Source: Parabacteroides sp.
GTDB lineage: Bacteria > Bacteroidota > Bacteroidia > Bacteroidales > Tannerellaceae
NCBI GenBank assembly: GCA_019417325.1
Contig: DXVO01000021.1
Coordinates: 1 to 64,000, forward strand
Direction of reading: 5' to 3'
Length of the DNA stretch: 64,000 nucleotides
The translations under genes were made by a program, and so were the position numbers. Below are positions 51,969-62,182 of the stretch, piece by piece (the stretch's first letter is position 1; each line of letters begins with the position of its first letter). The notes beneath the pieces were generated by a model, which made no database searches, had not been told where the DNA came from, and worked only from the letters and a program-made list of their open reading frames with translations.

Positions 51969-52793
51969 ATGACGACAACTACTATCAATCTTTCAAAGAT
52001 TGTTCGTGAACAGCCGCTGTTGATGGCTGAAATCGACCGCATAGCCGAAGTGGCAGGCTATCTCTGGACCAAAGGATGGGCTGAACGTAACGGAGGAAAT
52101 ATCTCTGTCAACCTGACTGATTTGGCAAATGAAGCATTGAAAACATTACCGGCTCTTTGCCCTTCCATTCCTTTGGAAGAAGCAATGACAGCTCTGGGCG
52201 GACATATTTTCTATGTAACGGGTACAGGCAAACGTATGCGTTATGTGGCACAGGACCCGTTTGCCAACGGTTCCCTGATTCGCATCGCACAGGATGGCAA
52301 AAGCTACGATATCATAGCCGAGCAACCGGTCAGACCGACTTCGGAACTGCCTTCCCACCTGATGATGCACAACTACCTCCGTTCCGAAGGACGCGATAAC
52401 AAAGTGGTATTGCATACGCATCCTACCGACCTGATAGGAATGACGCATTGCGCACCTTTCCTGAATTCGGAAGTCATTACTCGTACCTTGTGGGGCATGA
52501 TACCGGAATGCCGTATCATTGTGCCGAAGGGAGTGGGTATCGTTCCCTATGAAATTCCCGGAACAATCGACCTGGCACGTGCCACTATCAAACAACTTGA
52601 AAAGCATGATGTGGTATTCTGGGAAAAGCACGGTATCCTTGCCGTTGGTGAAGACCTTATCGAGTGTTTCGATGCAATCGATACATTAAGTAAATCTGCA
52701 CAAATCTATTTCAGCGCCCGTATGGCAGGCTATGAACCTGCCGGTATGACAGACCAGCAGTTGGACGACCTGGTTCCGGCGTTCGGATTGTAA
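51969..52793 (+). CDS. rhaD: rhamnulose-1-phosphate aldolase
   Basis: This 274-residue class II aldolase splits L-rhamnulose 1-phosphate into dihydroxyacetone phosphate and L-lactaldehyde. Zinc ligands are in HTHPTDLIGMTH (the His pair near residue 142) and a further His near 220 in WEKHGILAVG. AERNGGNIS near 38 is the family phosphate-binding segment. The length equals that of E. coli RhaD. No lactaldehyde reductase gene follows, unlike some other rha operons. Confidence 0.96.
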   Translation: MTTTTINLSKIVREQPLLMAEIDRIAEVAGYLWTKGWAERNGGNISVNLTDLANEALKTLPALCPSIPLEEAMTALGGHIFYVTGTGKRMRYVAQDPFANGSLIRIAQDGKSYDIIAEQPVRPTSELPSHLMMHNYLRSEGRDNKVVLHTHPTDLIGMTHCAPFLNSEVITRTLWGMIPECRIIVPKGVGIVPYEIPGTIDLARATIKQLEKHDVVFWEKHGILAVGEDLIECFDAIDTLSKSAQIYFSARMAGYEPAGMTDQQLDDLVPAFGL

Positions 52794-52809
52794 AATACAC
52801 ATATATACC

Positions 52810-54564
52810 ATGAATAAAACACTTATTTTTTTATCTCTTTTCTTTATCACATCGGTTGCGTTTGCAGGGCAGCGCGACAGCCGTGTGCGCGAATACCTGT
52901 CTCCCGTCCGTATTGTCTGGCAACAGGACGGGGGACAGATTAGCGGCGCGGATAATCTGCTCCTTCCCGGTAACGGGCAGACCGATTTGGCCAATCAAAA
53001 CATTTGTAAATTAGTTAGTACGGATAAACTGCATCCGGCAATCCTGCTCGATTTCGGGAAGGAGTTGCAGGGCGGTCTTCAGGTTGTAACCGGCATGCCC
53101 GGTTCACAGAAACCGATAAACGTGCGTGTACGTTTCGGCGAGTCGGTAAGCGAAGCCATGTGCGAAATAGATGGCAAGAACGGCGCAAGCAACGACCACG
53201 CCATGCGCGACTTTACCATCAGCCTGCCTTGGCTGGGTGTGATGGAAGTAGGGAATTCGGGTTTCCGCTTTGTACGTATCGACTTGCTGGATGAAGATAC
53301 TGAACTTCAATTGAAAGAGATTCGTGCGATTTCTACGTTCCGTGATATCCCTTATAAAGGCTCTTTCCGTTGCAATGATGAACGGTTGAACCGTATCTGG
53401 CAGACGGGCGCTTATACCGTACACCTGAATATGCAGGAATACTTGTGGGATGGTGTGAAGCGCGACCGTCTTGTTTGGGTGGGCGACTTGCATCCGGAAG
53501 TGATGACTGTAAATACCGTGTTCGGCTATAACGAAGTAGTACCGAAGAGTCTGGACCTTATCCGCGACATAACCCCGCTTCCCCAATGGATGAATGGCAT
53601 TAGCTCGTATTCTATCTGGTGGCTGTTGATTCACCGGGACTGGTATTATTATCAGGGTGACCTGGCTTACCTGAAAGCCCAGCAACCTTATCTGACCGCA
53701 TTGCTCCGCCATTTGATATCGAAGGTGGAAAACGGACGCGAGAAATTGGATGGCAACCGGTTCCTCGACTGGCCTTCCAATGCAAATCCTGTGGCTATCG
53801 ATGCCGGCCTGCAAGCCTTGATGGTACAGGCAATGAAAGCGGGCGACGAATTATGCAGTGTACTCGGTGATGAGGCATTGGCAAAAGAATGCCGCACGAC
53901 GGGAGAGAAGATGGTAAAGGCATCCTCTGCCGTAACAAAAGCCTTATTGAAATCGAAAGTGGCTCCGGATGCGCCGGGTTCAAAACAGGCGGCTTCTTTA
54001 CTGGCTCTTGCCGGATTGATGGACCCGAATAAAGCAGATAAGGAGTATCTTTCTGTGAATGGTGCTAACGGGTTCTCTACTTTCTACGGATATTATATGC
54101 TGCGTGCGATGGCTTCTGCCGGAAATTATAAAGGGGCGCTCGATATTATCCGCGAATATTGGGGGGCGATGATTGATTTGGGTGCAACGACTTTCTGGGA
54201 AGACTTCAATATGGAGTGGTTACCGGATGCAGCCCCTATCGATGCGTTGGTTCCTGCCGGAAAGAAAGATATACATGGGGATTTCGGAGCTTATTGTTAT
54301 AAAGGCTTCCGCCATAGCCTTTGCCACGGTTGGGCTTCGGGTCCAACTTCTTGGCTGAGCGAATATGTACTGGGTGTACAGGTAGTGGAACCGGGTTGCA
54401 AGGTGGTACGCATTACTCCGCATTTAGGCGATTTGAAGTGGGTGGAAGGTACATTCCCGACTCCGTACGGCGTGATAACTATCCGCCATGAAGTAGGGGT
54501 GGACGGCAAAATAATCAGTACAGTCAAAGCACCGGATGAGGTACAGGTAATCCTTCCTGAATAA
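52810..54564 (+). CDS. GH78-family alpha-L-rhamnosidase-like protein
   Basis: This is a 584-residue secreted protein with a signal peptide (1-19, ending SVAFA). A beta-sandwich of about 150 residues precedes an (alpha/alpha)6 catalytic barrel with SFRCNDERLNRIWQTGAYTV and a DGVKRDRLVWVGDLHPE segment near 214-230, the position of the GH78 general acid. The C-terminal HGWASGPTSWLSEYVLGV and GVITIRHEV strands are typical of GH78. It is shorter than many rhamnosidases and lacks accessory N-terminal domains. It lies 16 bases after rhaD, so enzyme and catabolism are coexpressed. Confidence 0.85.
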   Translation: MNKTLIFLSLFFITSVAFAGQRDSRVREYLSPVRIVWQQDGGQISGADNLLLPGNGQTDLANQNICKLVSTDKLHPAILLDFGKELQGGLQVVTGMPGSQKPINVRVRFGESVSEAMCEIDGKNGASNDHAMRDFTISLPWLGVMEVGNSGFRFVRIDLLDEDTELQLKEIRAISTFRDIPYKGSFRCNDERLNRIWQTGAYTVHLNMQEYLWDGVKRDRLVWVGDLHPEVMTVNTVFGYNEVVPKSLDLIRDITPLPQWMNGISSYSIWWLLIHRDWYYYQGDLAYLKAQQPYLTALLRHLISKVENGREKLDGNRFLDWPSNANPVAIDAGLQALMVQAMKAGDELCSVLGDEALAKECRTTGEKMVKASSAVTKALLKSKVAPDAPGSKQAASLLALAGLMDPNKADKEYLSVNGANGFSTFYGYYMLRAMASAGNYKGALDIIREYWGAMIDLGATTFWEDFNMEWLPDAAPIDALVPAGKKDIHGDFGAYCYKGFRHSLCHGWASGPTSWLSEYVLGVQVVEPGCKVVRITPHLGDLKWVEGTFPTPYGVITIRHEVGVDGKIISTVKAPDEVQVILPE

Positions 54565-54619
54565 AACCGGCAGAGTCTCCGGAGAAGTCCGGTGAATAAA
54601 CAATTTAATACAGATAGAC

Positions 54620-56824
54620 ATGAAGAAACTGTTTTTATTAACCCTTTTATTTTTAGCTTCTGTAACATTCGCAGAGGCTAAATCGGATTGGAAAGCCGAT
54701 TGGATCAGTCATGAATGGAACCAAAGTACCCCTAATACCTGGTTGGCTTACCGGAAAACCGTGGATATTGCATCCGTGCCCCAAACCCTGAAAGCCCGCA
54801 TCGCTGCCGATAGTAAATACTGGCTTTGGATAAACGGGCAAATGGTTGTGTTCGAAGGCGGGCTGAAGCGGGGACCTTCTCCGTCGTCGACCTATTATGA
54901 CGTGGTGGAGATAGCTCCTTATCTGAAGTCCGGCGAGAATACCATTGCCGTACTGGTCTGGCATTTCGGCAAAAACGGTTTCAGTCATATGAATAGCGGA
55001 GTGGCAGCCTTGTTGTTTGAGGCGATAGCTCCCGGCATTGAAATTTTATCAGACAAAAGCTGGAAATGTGCATTATATGGCGCCTATCAGAATACGGAGG
55101 CGCCATTCCCCAATTACCGTTTGCCGGAAAGTAATATCCGCTTTGATGCCCGTAAAGAAATACAGGGATGGAACCAACCCGGTTTCCAAGGTTCGCTTCC
55201 CAATGTGGATATCATTACAAATGTAGGAGAAGCGGCTTTCGGTGAATTGGTGGAACGTCCGATTCCTCTGTTCAAAGATTATGGATTGCAGGCCTATCCG
55301 TCGGTTCGTAAATCGGCGGCAGGTGATACTATCTATTGCCGTCTGCCTTACAATTGCCAGGCGACTCCTTATCTGAAAGTGGATGCGCCTGCCGGTCTGA
55401 CTATCCGGATGCAGACAGATAATTACAGGGGAGGTGGAGAAAACGGTGTCCGTGCCGAATATATCACCCGCGACGGTATACAGGAATATGAAAGTTATGG
55501 TTGGATGAACGGACATGAAATACAATATGTGGTTCCTGAAGGGGTAAACGTACTGGATGTGAAGTTCCGTGAGACGGGTTATGATGCGGAGTTTGCAGGT
55601 TCATTCCAATGTAATGACCCTTATTTAAATGAATTGTGGAAACGTTCGGCACGTACCTTATACGTTACGATGCGTGATAATTATATGGATTGTCCGGACC
55701 GCGAACGTGCTCAATGGTGGGGGGATGAAGTGAATGAACTGGGAGAGACGTTTTATGCGCTTTCTCCTTCGGCACAACTGTTGGCAACAAAAGGTATTTA
55801 TGAATTAGTAAACTGGCAAAGGAGAGACGGTACATTTTATGCGCCTGTACCTGCCGGTAACTGGGCAAAGGAATTACCACTCCAGATACTAGCCTCGGTA
55901 GGTTGGTATGGTTTCTATACGCAATACTATTATAGCGGCGACAGTAGTTTTGTTGCAAGTATCTATGAACCGGTACACCGGTATTTACATGAGGTATGGG
56001 AGGTGGATAAAAGCGGCTTGGCTATCGAACGTCCCGGCGATTGGACTTGGGGAGACTGGGGCGAACATATAGATATGGGTGTCCTGACGAACTGCTGGTA
56101 TTACTTGGCATTGAAAGCTGAAAAGGCTTTTGCTCTTCAATTGGGAAAGAAATCGGATGCCGAAGAAATCGGCCGTATGATGTATAGTATGGAGAAATGC
56201 TTTGATACGAAGTTCTGGACAGGAACGGCTTATCGCTCGCCAGGTTATAAAGGAGAAACCGACGACCGTTCGCAGGCCATGGCGGTTCTTTCCGGTCTGG
56301 CTCCGGCAAGTAAGTATCCGGCTTTGGTAAAAGTTTTGAAAAAGGAATATCATGCCAGTCCTTATATGGAGAAATATGTATTGGAAGCTCTTTTTCAAAT
56401 GGGAGAGCCTGTCTTTGCTTTGGAAAGAATGAAACAACGGTATGCCAAAATGATGGCTTACAAAGAATATACAACCTTGTTTGAAGGTTGGGGAATAGGA
56501 GTGGATGGTTTTGGGGGCGGCACCATCAACCATGCTTGGAGTGGTGGTCCGCTTACCTTATTAAGCCAGAAAGTTTGTGGTGTGGAACCGACATCTCCCG
56601 GTTTCAAGTCATTCAGGATACAGCCTTGTCTGGGTAATCTTACGGAGGCTTCGGCTGTTGTTCCTACTCATTATGGTAATATAGAGGTGAATATCCGTAA
56701 ATCCGGCAAAAGTCTGGTTTGTGACATTACGGTACCCGATAATACAACTGCAGAGCTTGTTTCTCCAAGCGGTAAAGTAAGCAAATTGGCAGCAGGAACG
56801 TATAATTTGAAGGGTATAAAGTAA
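54620..56824 (+). CDS. GH78-family alpha-L-rhamnosidase
   Basis: This is a 734-residue secreted enzyme with a signal peptide (1-18, ending SVTFA). N-terminal beta domains (about 20-320, including WKADWISHEW and ARIAADSKYWLWINGQ) are followed by the catalytic barrel with DCPDRERAQWWGDEVN near 356-371, the classic GH78 acid motif. HAWSGGPLTLLSQKVCGVEP and the end beta domain complete the family pattern. It should release L-rhamnose from plant or microbial glycans. It is the last gene of the rha operon and follows its paralogue by 55 bases. Confidence 0.88.
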   Translation: MKKLFLLTLLFLASVTFAEAKSDWKADWISHEWNQSTPNTWLAYRKTVDIASVPQTLKARIAADSKYWLWINGQMVVFEGGLKRGPSPSSTYYDVVEIAPYLKSGENTIAVLVWHFGKNGFSHMNSGVAALLFEAIAPGIEILSDKSWKCALYGAYQNTEAPFPNYRLPESNIRFDARKEIQGWNQPGFQGSLPNVDIITNVGEAAFGELVERPIPLFKDYGLQAYPSVRKSAAGDTIYCRLPYNCQATPYLKVDAPAGLTIRMQTDNYRGGGENGVRAEYITRDGIQEYESYGWMNGHEIQYVVPEGVNVLDVKFRETGYDAEFAGSFQCNDPYLNELWKRSARTLYVTMRDNYMDCPDRERAQWWGDEVNELGETFYALSPSAQLLATKGIYELVNWQRRDGTFYAPVPAGNWAKELPLQILASVGWYGFYTQYYYSGDSSFVASIYEPVHRYLHEVWEVDKSGLAIERPGDWTWGDWGEHIDMGVLTNCWYYLALKAEKAFALQLGKKSDAEEIGRMMYSMEKCFDTKFWTGTAYRSPGYKGETDDRSQAMAVLSGLAPASKYPALVKVLKKEYHASPYMEKYVLEALFQMGEPVFALERMKQRYAKMMAYKEYTTLFEGWGIGVDGFGGGTINHAWSGGPLTLLSQKVCGVEPTSPGFKSFRIQPCLGNLTEASAVVPTHYGNIEVNIRKSGKSLVCDITVPDNTTAELVSPSGKVSKLAAGTYNLKGIK

Positions 56825-56874
56825 AAAAGAACATCTTTTGTATCGATATGAACCAATACATTAACTTTTAGGAT

Positions 56875-56906
56875 ATTGTACAAAATAGGAACAATGCCTA
56901 CTTTTG
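56875..56906 (+). promoter_or_regulatory. promoter of the DRGH nuclease gene
   Basis: ATTG (56875-56878), 20 bases, then TACTTTTG (56899-56906), 24 bases before the ATG. Confidence 0.55.
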
Positions 56907-56930
56907 CAGCCATTGGAATTGGTTTAAATT

Positions 56931-57929
56931 ATGGCAAAAAGAAAAGGTAGGGGGAAATCACGAAAAAGGACTAAGAAATCATCCTCTTTTCTCTCAACAG
57001 TGAAGAAGGGATTTATCGGAGCCTTTTTCGTGGTTTTATGTTTTATCGGATTACTATTTGTATACAATTGTTTTTACCCGGTTGATGGCAAGCAATCCGG
57101 AAATACCGTTCAGAAGGAAAAGCAAGAGCAAGTGGCGCGGAATACTGAACCTGCCAAGGTAGCTCCGAAGGCTTCTGATAAGAAATCAGCGCAATCCAAG
57201 TCTCCCGTTTCAAGTTCAACAAAAACATTTAAGGTTCCTGCTAATGCGGAGATACCTAAATTGACCGTAAAACGTAAAGAGCAAGTGATTAAGCATGAGG
57301 GTTATACCGTGTCTTATAATTCGGATTATTGTATAGCAAACTGGGTCGCTTATGAGTTGACAGCACAAGAAGCTAAAAGCAAAAAGAACGCACGTTCCAA
57401 CAAATTTGTACCGGATCCTATGGTAAAAGGTGCAACAGCAACGAATGAAGACTATACCCGTACAGGTTATGACCGGGGGCATCTGGCACCTGCCGGTGAT
57501 ATGAAATGGTCGGCGAAAGCGATGCGCGAGTCTTTTTATTTCAGTAATATCTGTCCTCAGAGTCCAGGATTAAACAGGGGTATCTGGAAAGATTTGGAAG
57601 AACAAAGCCGTTTATGGGCAATTGATTATAGCCCTCTGTGGATTGTGACCGGTCCGGTTATCTCCGATGATATGAAACGCCTGGGGAAAAATAGGGTAGG
57701 GATACCTAAATCTTTTTATAAGGTTCTTTGTTATTATTCCAATGGAAAATATAAGGGTATAGGATTTCTCTTTGATAACAAAGATTATAAAAATACATCT
57801 TTGAAGAAGATGGTTATACCTATCGATAGCGTAGAAAAAGTGACAGGTATAAACTTTTTCCCTTCTTTACCTTCCGGACAGGAAAAGGAGATGGAAGCTA
57901 TGGTTGACTTAAATGCTTGGTCTTTCTAA
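56931..57929 (+). CDS. membrane-anchored DNA/RNA non-specific endonuclease
   Basis: This is a 332-residue protein with a very basic cytoplasmic start (KRKGRGKSRKRTKKS), one membrane helix (about 27-48), a Lys/Ser-rich linker and a periplasmic NUC domain (about 105-330). The ββα-metal motif DRGH is at 181-184, followed by LAPAGDMKWS and the NICPQSPGLNRGIW helix with the metal-binding Asn. It cleaves DNA and RNA without sequence preference and may process incoming or released nucleic acid in the periplasm. It is a single gene. Confidence 0.92.
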   Translation: MAKRKGRGKSRKRTKKSSSFLSTVKKGFIGAFFVVLCFIGLLFVYNCFYPVDGKQSGNTVQKEKQEQVARNTEPAKVAPKASDKKSAQSKSPVSSSTKTFKVPANAEIPKLTVKRKEQVIKHEGYTVSYNSDYCIANWVAYELTAQEAKSKKNARSNKFVPDPMVKGATATNEDYTRTGYDRGHLAPAGDMKWSAKAMRESFYFSNICPQSPGLNRGIWKDLEEQSRLWAIDYSPLWIVTGPVISDDMKRLGKNRVGIPKSFYKVLCYYSNGKYKGIGFLFDNKDYKNTSLKKMVIPIDSVEKVTGINFFPSLPSGQEKEMEAMVDLNAWSF

Positions 57930-58001
57930 GCTATATTGTTTGGATTATTTTGAAAATTGAAAGAAATAAAACAGACTCGAACAATAGTTTTTTAAAAAAT
58001 G

Positions 58002-58034
58002 TTGTATTCCTAATAGAACTATATTATATTTTTG
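58002..58034 (+). promoter_or_regulatory. promoter of the RND efflux operon
   Basis: TTG (58002-58004), 22 bases, then TATTTTTG (58027-58034), 29 bases before the ATG. No operator or local regulator gene is visible. Confidence 0.6.
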
Positions 58035-58063
58035 CAAACAAACAATAATAATTAAATAACTAA

Positions 58064-59125
58064 ATGCAAGTTATCATGAGTGGTAAATTAATCCCCGTTT
58101 TTGTGTTGGCAGCATTGGTTTCTTGTGGTCAGCCACCGGTGAAGGAACAAGGTCCCCGTCCGGTTAAGTTGGCAGAAGTCACTGCTTTGAATGTTGTGGA
58201 AAAGTCGTTTAGCGGCGTAGTATCGCCGGACCAGTTCAGTGACCTGGCATTTAAGATGTCCGGACCTCTGATTTCACTGTTAGTAGACGAGGGACAAAAA
58301 GTTCGTACAGGACAAGTGGTAGCAGAAATAGATCCCCAGGATTTCAAATGGGAGTATGAGGCAAAGAAAGCGTCTTACCAGTCGGCAGATGCCGCTTTGC
58401 AACGTGCAACGAAGCTTTTATCCAAGCAGGCTATTTCTAAACAGGAATATGAATCGACCGAAGCCTCTTTCTCCAATGCAAAGGCTGCATTTGAATATGC
58501 CCAGAACCAATTGGAACAAACTAAACTGCGTGCTCCGTTTGATGGTTTCATCCAAAAGAAATATGTGGAAAACTATCAGAAAGTACAGGCTGGCCAAGGT
58601 ATCGTATGTTTGATAAACCCGAATAAACTGCAGGTCCAGTTTACAATGCCCGAAACAAACCTTACCTATTTTAACTCTCCTTATACTATTTATGTGGAGT
58701 TTGATACCTATAAGGGAAAGAAATTTAAAGCAAAAGTAAAGGATTACGTAGAAGCTTCTCCTGATGGTTCCGGTGTTCCTGTATTTTTGTATATAGATGA
58801 TCCAGAGTTTAATTTGAATAAATATAAAGTGGCTGTTGGTTTCTCTTGTCGCATCTATTTGAATATAGAAACAAAGGGTTTTAATGAAGGTGCGGTGTTG
58901 GTTCCTATTTCAGCTATTGTTGCCAGCGATACAGACAATACGAAATATGTATTTGTCTATAATAAACAGACACAAAAAGTAGAACGTCGCCAGATAATGG
59001 CTGATGAGTTGCTTGGTAAGAACAGTGTGGTGATTACCAGTGGCCTGCAAGTGGGAGACCAGGTTGTTTCTGCCGGGGCTACCCGTATGGAAGACGGTCA
59101 GCAAGTAAAAGTATTAACCGATTAA
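58064..59125 (+). CDS. RND efflux periplasmic adaptor (lipoprotein)
   Basis: This is a 353-residue membrane fusion protein. A lipoprotein signal ends ALVSC (Cys21). The lipoyl half-domains flank a helical hairpin (LLVDEGQKVRTGQVVAEIDPQDF, then the hairpin 90-155 and LRAPFDGFIQKKY), followed by beta-barrel and membrane-proximal domains. It links the pump to the TolC channel. It is the first gene of a three-gene operon, with 11 bases to the pump gene. A second ATG four codons in is equally possible. Confidence 0.93.
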   Translation: MQVIMSGKLIPVFVLAALVSCGQPPVKEQGPRPVKLAEVTALNVVEKSFSGVVSPDQFSDLAFKMSGPLISLLVDEGQKVRTGQVVAEIDPQDFKWEYEAKKASYQSADAALQRATKLLSKQAISKQEYESTEASFSNAKAAFEYAQNQLEQTKLRAPFDGFIQKKYVENYQKVQAGQGIVCLINPNKLQVQFTMPETNLTYFNSPYTIYVEFDTYKGKKFKAKVKDYVEASPDGSGVPVFLYIDDPEFNLNKYKVAVGFSCRIYLNIETKGFNEGAVLVPISAIVASDTDNTKYVFVYNKQTQKVERRQIMADELLGKNSVVITSGLQVGDQVVSAGATRMEDGQQVKVLTD

Positions 59126-59136
59126 GCCGATAAATA

Positions 59137-62100
59137 ATGAATATTCCAAAATATTCCTTAGAGAATAAGAAGGTAATATATTTCTTCCTCGCAGTGCTGC
59201 TGATAGGAGGTATATATTCTTTCTTCAAATTGCCTAAAAAGGAAGATTCTCCCTTTGTAATCAAACAAGCAGTATTGGTTACGCAGTATCCGGGAGCAAC
59301 TCCTTTGGAGGTAGAGAAACTGATTACGGAACCGATTGAACGCGAAATACAATCCATGTCTGATGTTTATCAGATCAAGTCAGAATCGTATTTCGGTATG
59401 TCTAAGATATCAATCGAGTTGCAACCAACTCTGGCTCCGGATTATATGCCGGTTAAGTGGGATGAACTTCGTCGTAAGGTCGCCAATATACAACCCCGCC
59501 TCCCGAGTGGAGCCTCTGCTATTAATGTGAGTGATGACTTCGGTGACGTATTTGGTATTTATTATGCCCTGACAGCCGATGAAGGTTTTACCTATGATGA
59601 TATGCGCGATTGGGCTCAGAAAATTAAGACAGAACTTTCTCCTGTGCCCGGTGTACAGAAAGTGTATCTTTTCGGAGAACAAACACAGGTTGTCAATGTC
59701 TTTATTTCAGTACCTAAACTGGCTAATCTGGGAGTAGACCCGAATGCTATTCAGCAAGTATTACAAACGCAAAACCTATTGGTAAATACCGGGGAATTAA
59801 TGACCGGGACATATCAATTAAAAATAAATGCTGAAGGAACATATAAAAGCATAGAGGATATCCGCGATCAGCTAATCGTAACAAAGAGTGGCGGTGAAGT
59901 TCGTTTAGGAGATATTGCAACAATAGAAAGAGGCTATATGGATCCTCCGTCAAACCTGATGCGTGTGGATGGGAAACGAGCTATCGGTATCGGTGTCGCT
60001 ACCGGTGCCCAAGATGACGTAGTAGCCGTAGGTAATGCTGTTGCCGATCATCTGGAAGAAATGGAGCAACTTTTCCCGGTAGGTATGGATTTAAAAACCA
60101 TCTATCCGGAAAACCAGATTGCGGATGAAGCCAATAACGGATTTATCCTGAACTTGATGGAATCATTATTGATTGTAATTGTTATCATCTTCCTGGTGAT
60201 GGGTTCACGTGCCGGTATGCTGGTTGGTAGTTCCCTGTTGTTTTCGGTGGGTGGTACGTTGCTCATTATGCTTATCTGGGGAGTAGGATTGAACCGAACT
60301 TCTCTGGCAGCCTTCATTATCGCTATGGGTATGTTGGTGGATAATGCGATTGTGGTGACCGATAATGCCCAGGTGGGAATCAAGCGTGGATTACCCCGTT
60401 ATCAGGCTTTGATAGACGGTGCAATCAAGCCTCAGTGGGCTTTACTGGGTGCAACATTCATCGCTGTATGTTCATTCCTGCCTATGTATCTTGCACCGGC
60501 ATCTGTAGCGGAGATTGTGAAGCCTCTGTTTATCGTGCTTGCAGTGTCTTTGGGATTAAGCTGGATATTGGCATTAACTCAGACCACGACATTTGGTAAT
60601 TTTATCCTGAAAGAAGCAAAACCTGGTGAATTTAAAGATCCGTATGATACGAAGCTTTATCATAAATTCGAAAGTGTATTGGCTCGTTTGATTAAGCGCA
60701 GATATGTAACGCTTATATCTGTGGTGGCAACATTATTCTTGTCCTTGTTTATTATGGGTATTATGCCTCAGAGTTTCTTCCCGATTATGAACAAGCCTTA
60801 TTTCCGTGCCGACCTGATATTCCCGGAAGGATACGGTATAGATGATGTGGAACGGAATGTAGTAAAGATTGAAGAAGATTATCTGAAATCAAATAAGAAT
60901 ATCAAATCTTTCTCATTCACTTTGGGAGGATCTCCTGTCCGTTATTATCTGGCAAGTTCATCCGTAGGACCGAAGCCAAATTTTGCAAATGTCCTGATCG
61001 AGACAGTCAATGCGGAAGATGCAAAGGCGGAAGAGGAGAAATTCTATAATTACATGGTGGCAAACTATCCGGATATATTAACCCGTTCGGCTTTGTTCGC
61101 TCTTTCTCCTGTGCCTGATGCAGCAATAGAAATCGGATTTGTTGGTGATAATATAGATACATTGGCGATACTTACCGAAAAAGCAAAGCAAATAGCCCGT
61201 GATTATGAAAATGTGATGGAGGTGCGTGGTAGCTGGGGTAATAAAGTTCCGGTATGGAAACCTTTATATTCACAGGAAAAAGGTTTACGCTTAGGTATTA
61301 CCCGTCAGCAGGTTGCTTACTCCCTCCGCTCTGCTACAAACGGTGTTCCTTTGGGTGAATACCGTGAAGGTGACGTCTTTATGCCTATTTTGATGAAGGA
61401 TGCCGATAAGGATTCCATCAATCTGAACGATATTAAGACCTTGCCTGTTTATAGTGCAAAGGGACGTTCTGTGAAAGTAGAACAGGTAATCGACGATTTT
61501 TCTCTGGATTATGAATATAGCGTGATAAAGCGTTTCAACCGCCAGCGTTATATGATGATGCAGTGTGAACCGAAGCGTGGAGCTAACACTATGGCTGCCT
61601 TCAGTACTTTATGGACTGATGTTCAGAATAAGGTGGATGTACCGGAAGGATACAAGTTGAAATATTTTGGTGAGCAGTCTGAACAGGACAAAGGTAACAG
61701 TGCAATTGCTGCCAACATCCCTCTGATGTTCGGTTTGATTTATGTCACCTTGCTATTCCTTTTCCCGAAATATTACCGGAAACCAGTGTTGATTATGGCA
61801 ATGCTTCCGTTGATATTTATCGGTGTAGTACTCGGATTGTTGGTATTCGGCAAGTCTCTCGACTTCTTTGCTATGTTAGGTCTGTTAGGTCTGATCGGTA
61901 TGAATATCAAGAACGCGATTGTGCTGGTGGATGAAATCGGTTTGCAGATGGACAGCGGCCTTGCTCCGATAGCTGCTGTTATTGAAGCGACAAAGACACG
62001 TATCGTACCGGTTACGATGGCATCCGGAACTACAATTCTTGGTATGTTGCCGTTGTTGGGAGATGCTATGTTTGCCGGTATGGCTGCCACGATTATGGGA

Positions 62101-62181
62101 GGGTTACTGGTCTCCACTATTCTGACCATTTTCGTTCTTCCGGTTACTTATTGTATATTCTTTAAGATTAAATCCGAATAA
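59137..62181 (+). CDS. RND efflux pump inner-membrane subunit
   Basis: This is a 1014-residue transporter with twelve membrane helices and two large periplasmic loops. The start PKYSLENKKVIYFFLAVLLIGG, helix 4 with GMLVDNAIVVTDNAQ (an Asp of the proton relay) and GMNIKNAIVLVDE in the second half are typical of the AcrB/HAE-like superfamily. The overall look is closer to the shorter, broad HAE clade than to CusA, because the methionine ladder is not obvious. Substrate is unknown. It pairs with the adaptor before it and the TolC gene after it (one base apart). Confidence 0.94.
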   Translation: MNIPKYSLENKKVIYFFLAVLLIGGIYSFFKLPKKEDSPFVIKQAVLVTQYPGATPLEVEKLITEPIEREIQSMSDVYQIKSESYFGMSKISIELQPTLAPDYMPVKWDELRRKVANIQPRLPSGASAINVSDDFGDVFGIYYALTADEGFTYDDMRDWAQKIKTELSPVPGVQKVYLFGEQTQVVNVFISVPKLANLGVDPNAIQQVLQTQNLLVNTGELMTGTYQLKINAEGTYKSIEDIRDQLIVTKSGGEVRLGDIATIERGYMDPPSNLMRVDGKRAIGIGVATGAQDDVVAVGNAVADHLEEMEQLFPVGMDLKTIYPENQIADEANNGFILNLMESLLIVIVIIFLVMGSRAGMLVGSSLLFSVGGTLLIMLIWGVGLNRTSLAAFIIAMGMLVDNAIVVTDNAQVGIKRGLPRYQALIDGAIKPQWALLGATFIAVCSFLPMYLAPASVAEIVKPLFIVLAVSLGLSWILALTQTTTFGNFILKEAKPGEFKDPYDTKLYHKFESVLARLIKRRYVTLISVVATLFLSLFIMGIMPQSFFPIMNKPYFRADLIFPEGYGIDDVERNVVKIEEDYLKSNKNIKSFSFTLGGSPVRYYLASSSVGPKPNFANVLIETVNAEDAKAEEEKFYNYMVANYPDILTRSALFALSPVPDAAIEIGFVGDNIDTLAILTEKAKQIARDYENVMEVRGSWGNKVPVWKPLYSQEKGLRLGITRQQVAYSLRSATNGVPLGEYREGDVFMPILMKDADKDSINLNDIKTLPVYSAKGRSVKVEQVIDDFSLDYEYSVIKRFNRQRYMMMQCEPKRGANTMAAFSTLWTDVQNKVDVPEGYKLKYFGEQSEQDKGNSAIAANIPLMFGLIYVTLLFLFPKYYRKPVLIMAMLPLIFIGVVLGLLVFGKSLDFFAMLGLLGLIGMNIKNAIVLVDEIGLQMDSGLAPIAAVIEATKTRIVPVTMASGTTILGMLPLLGDAMFAGMAATIMGGLLVSTILTIFVLPVTYCIFFKIKSE

Positions 62182-62182
62182 T

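Noticed and set aside
59137..62181. Heavy-metal (CusA-type) assignment for the RND pump
   Set aside because: The methionine and acidic residues of the CusA metal relay are not evident, and the size fits drug or lipid-type RND pumps, so the substrate class was left open.
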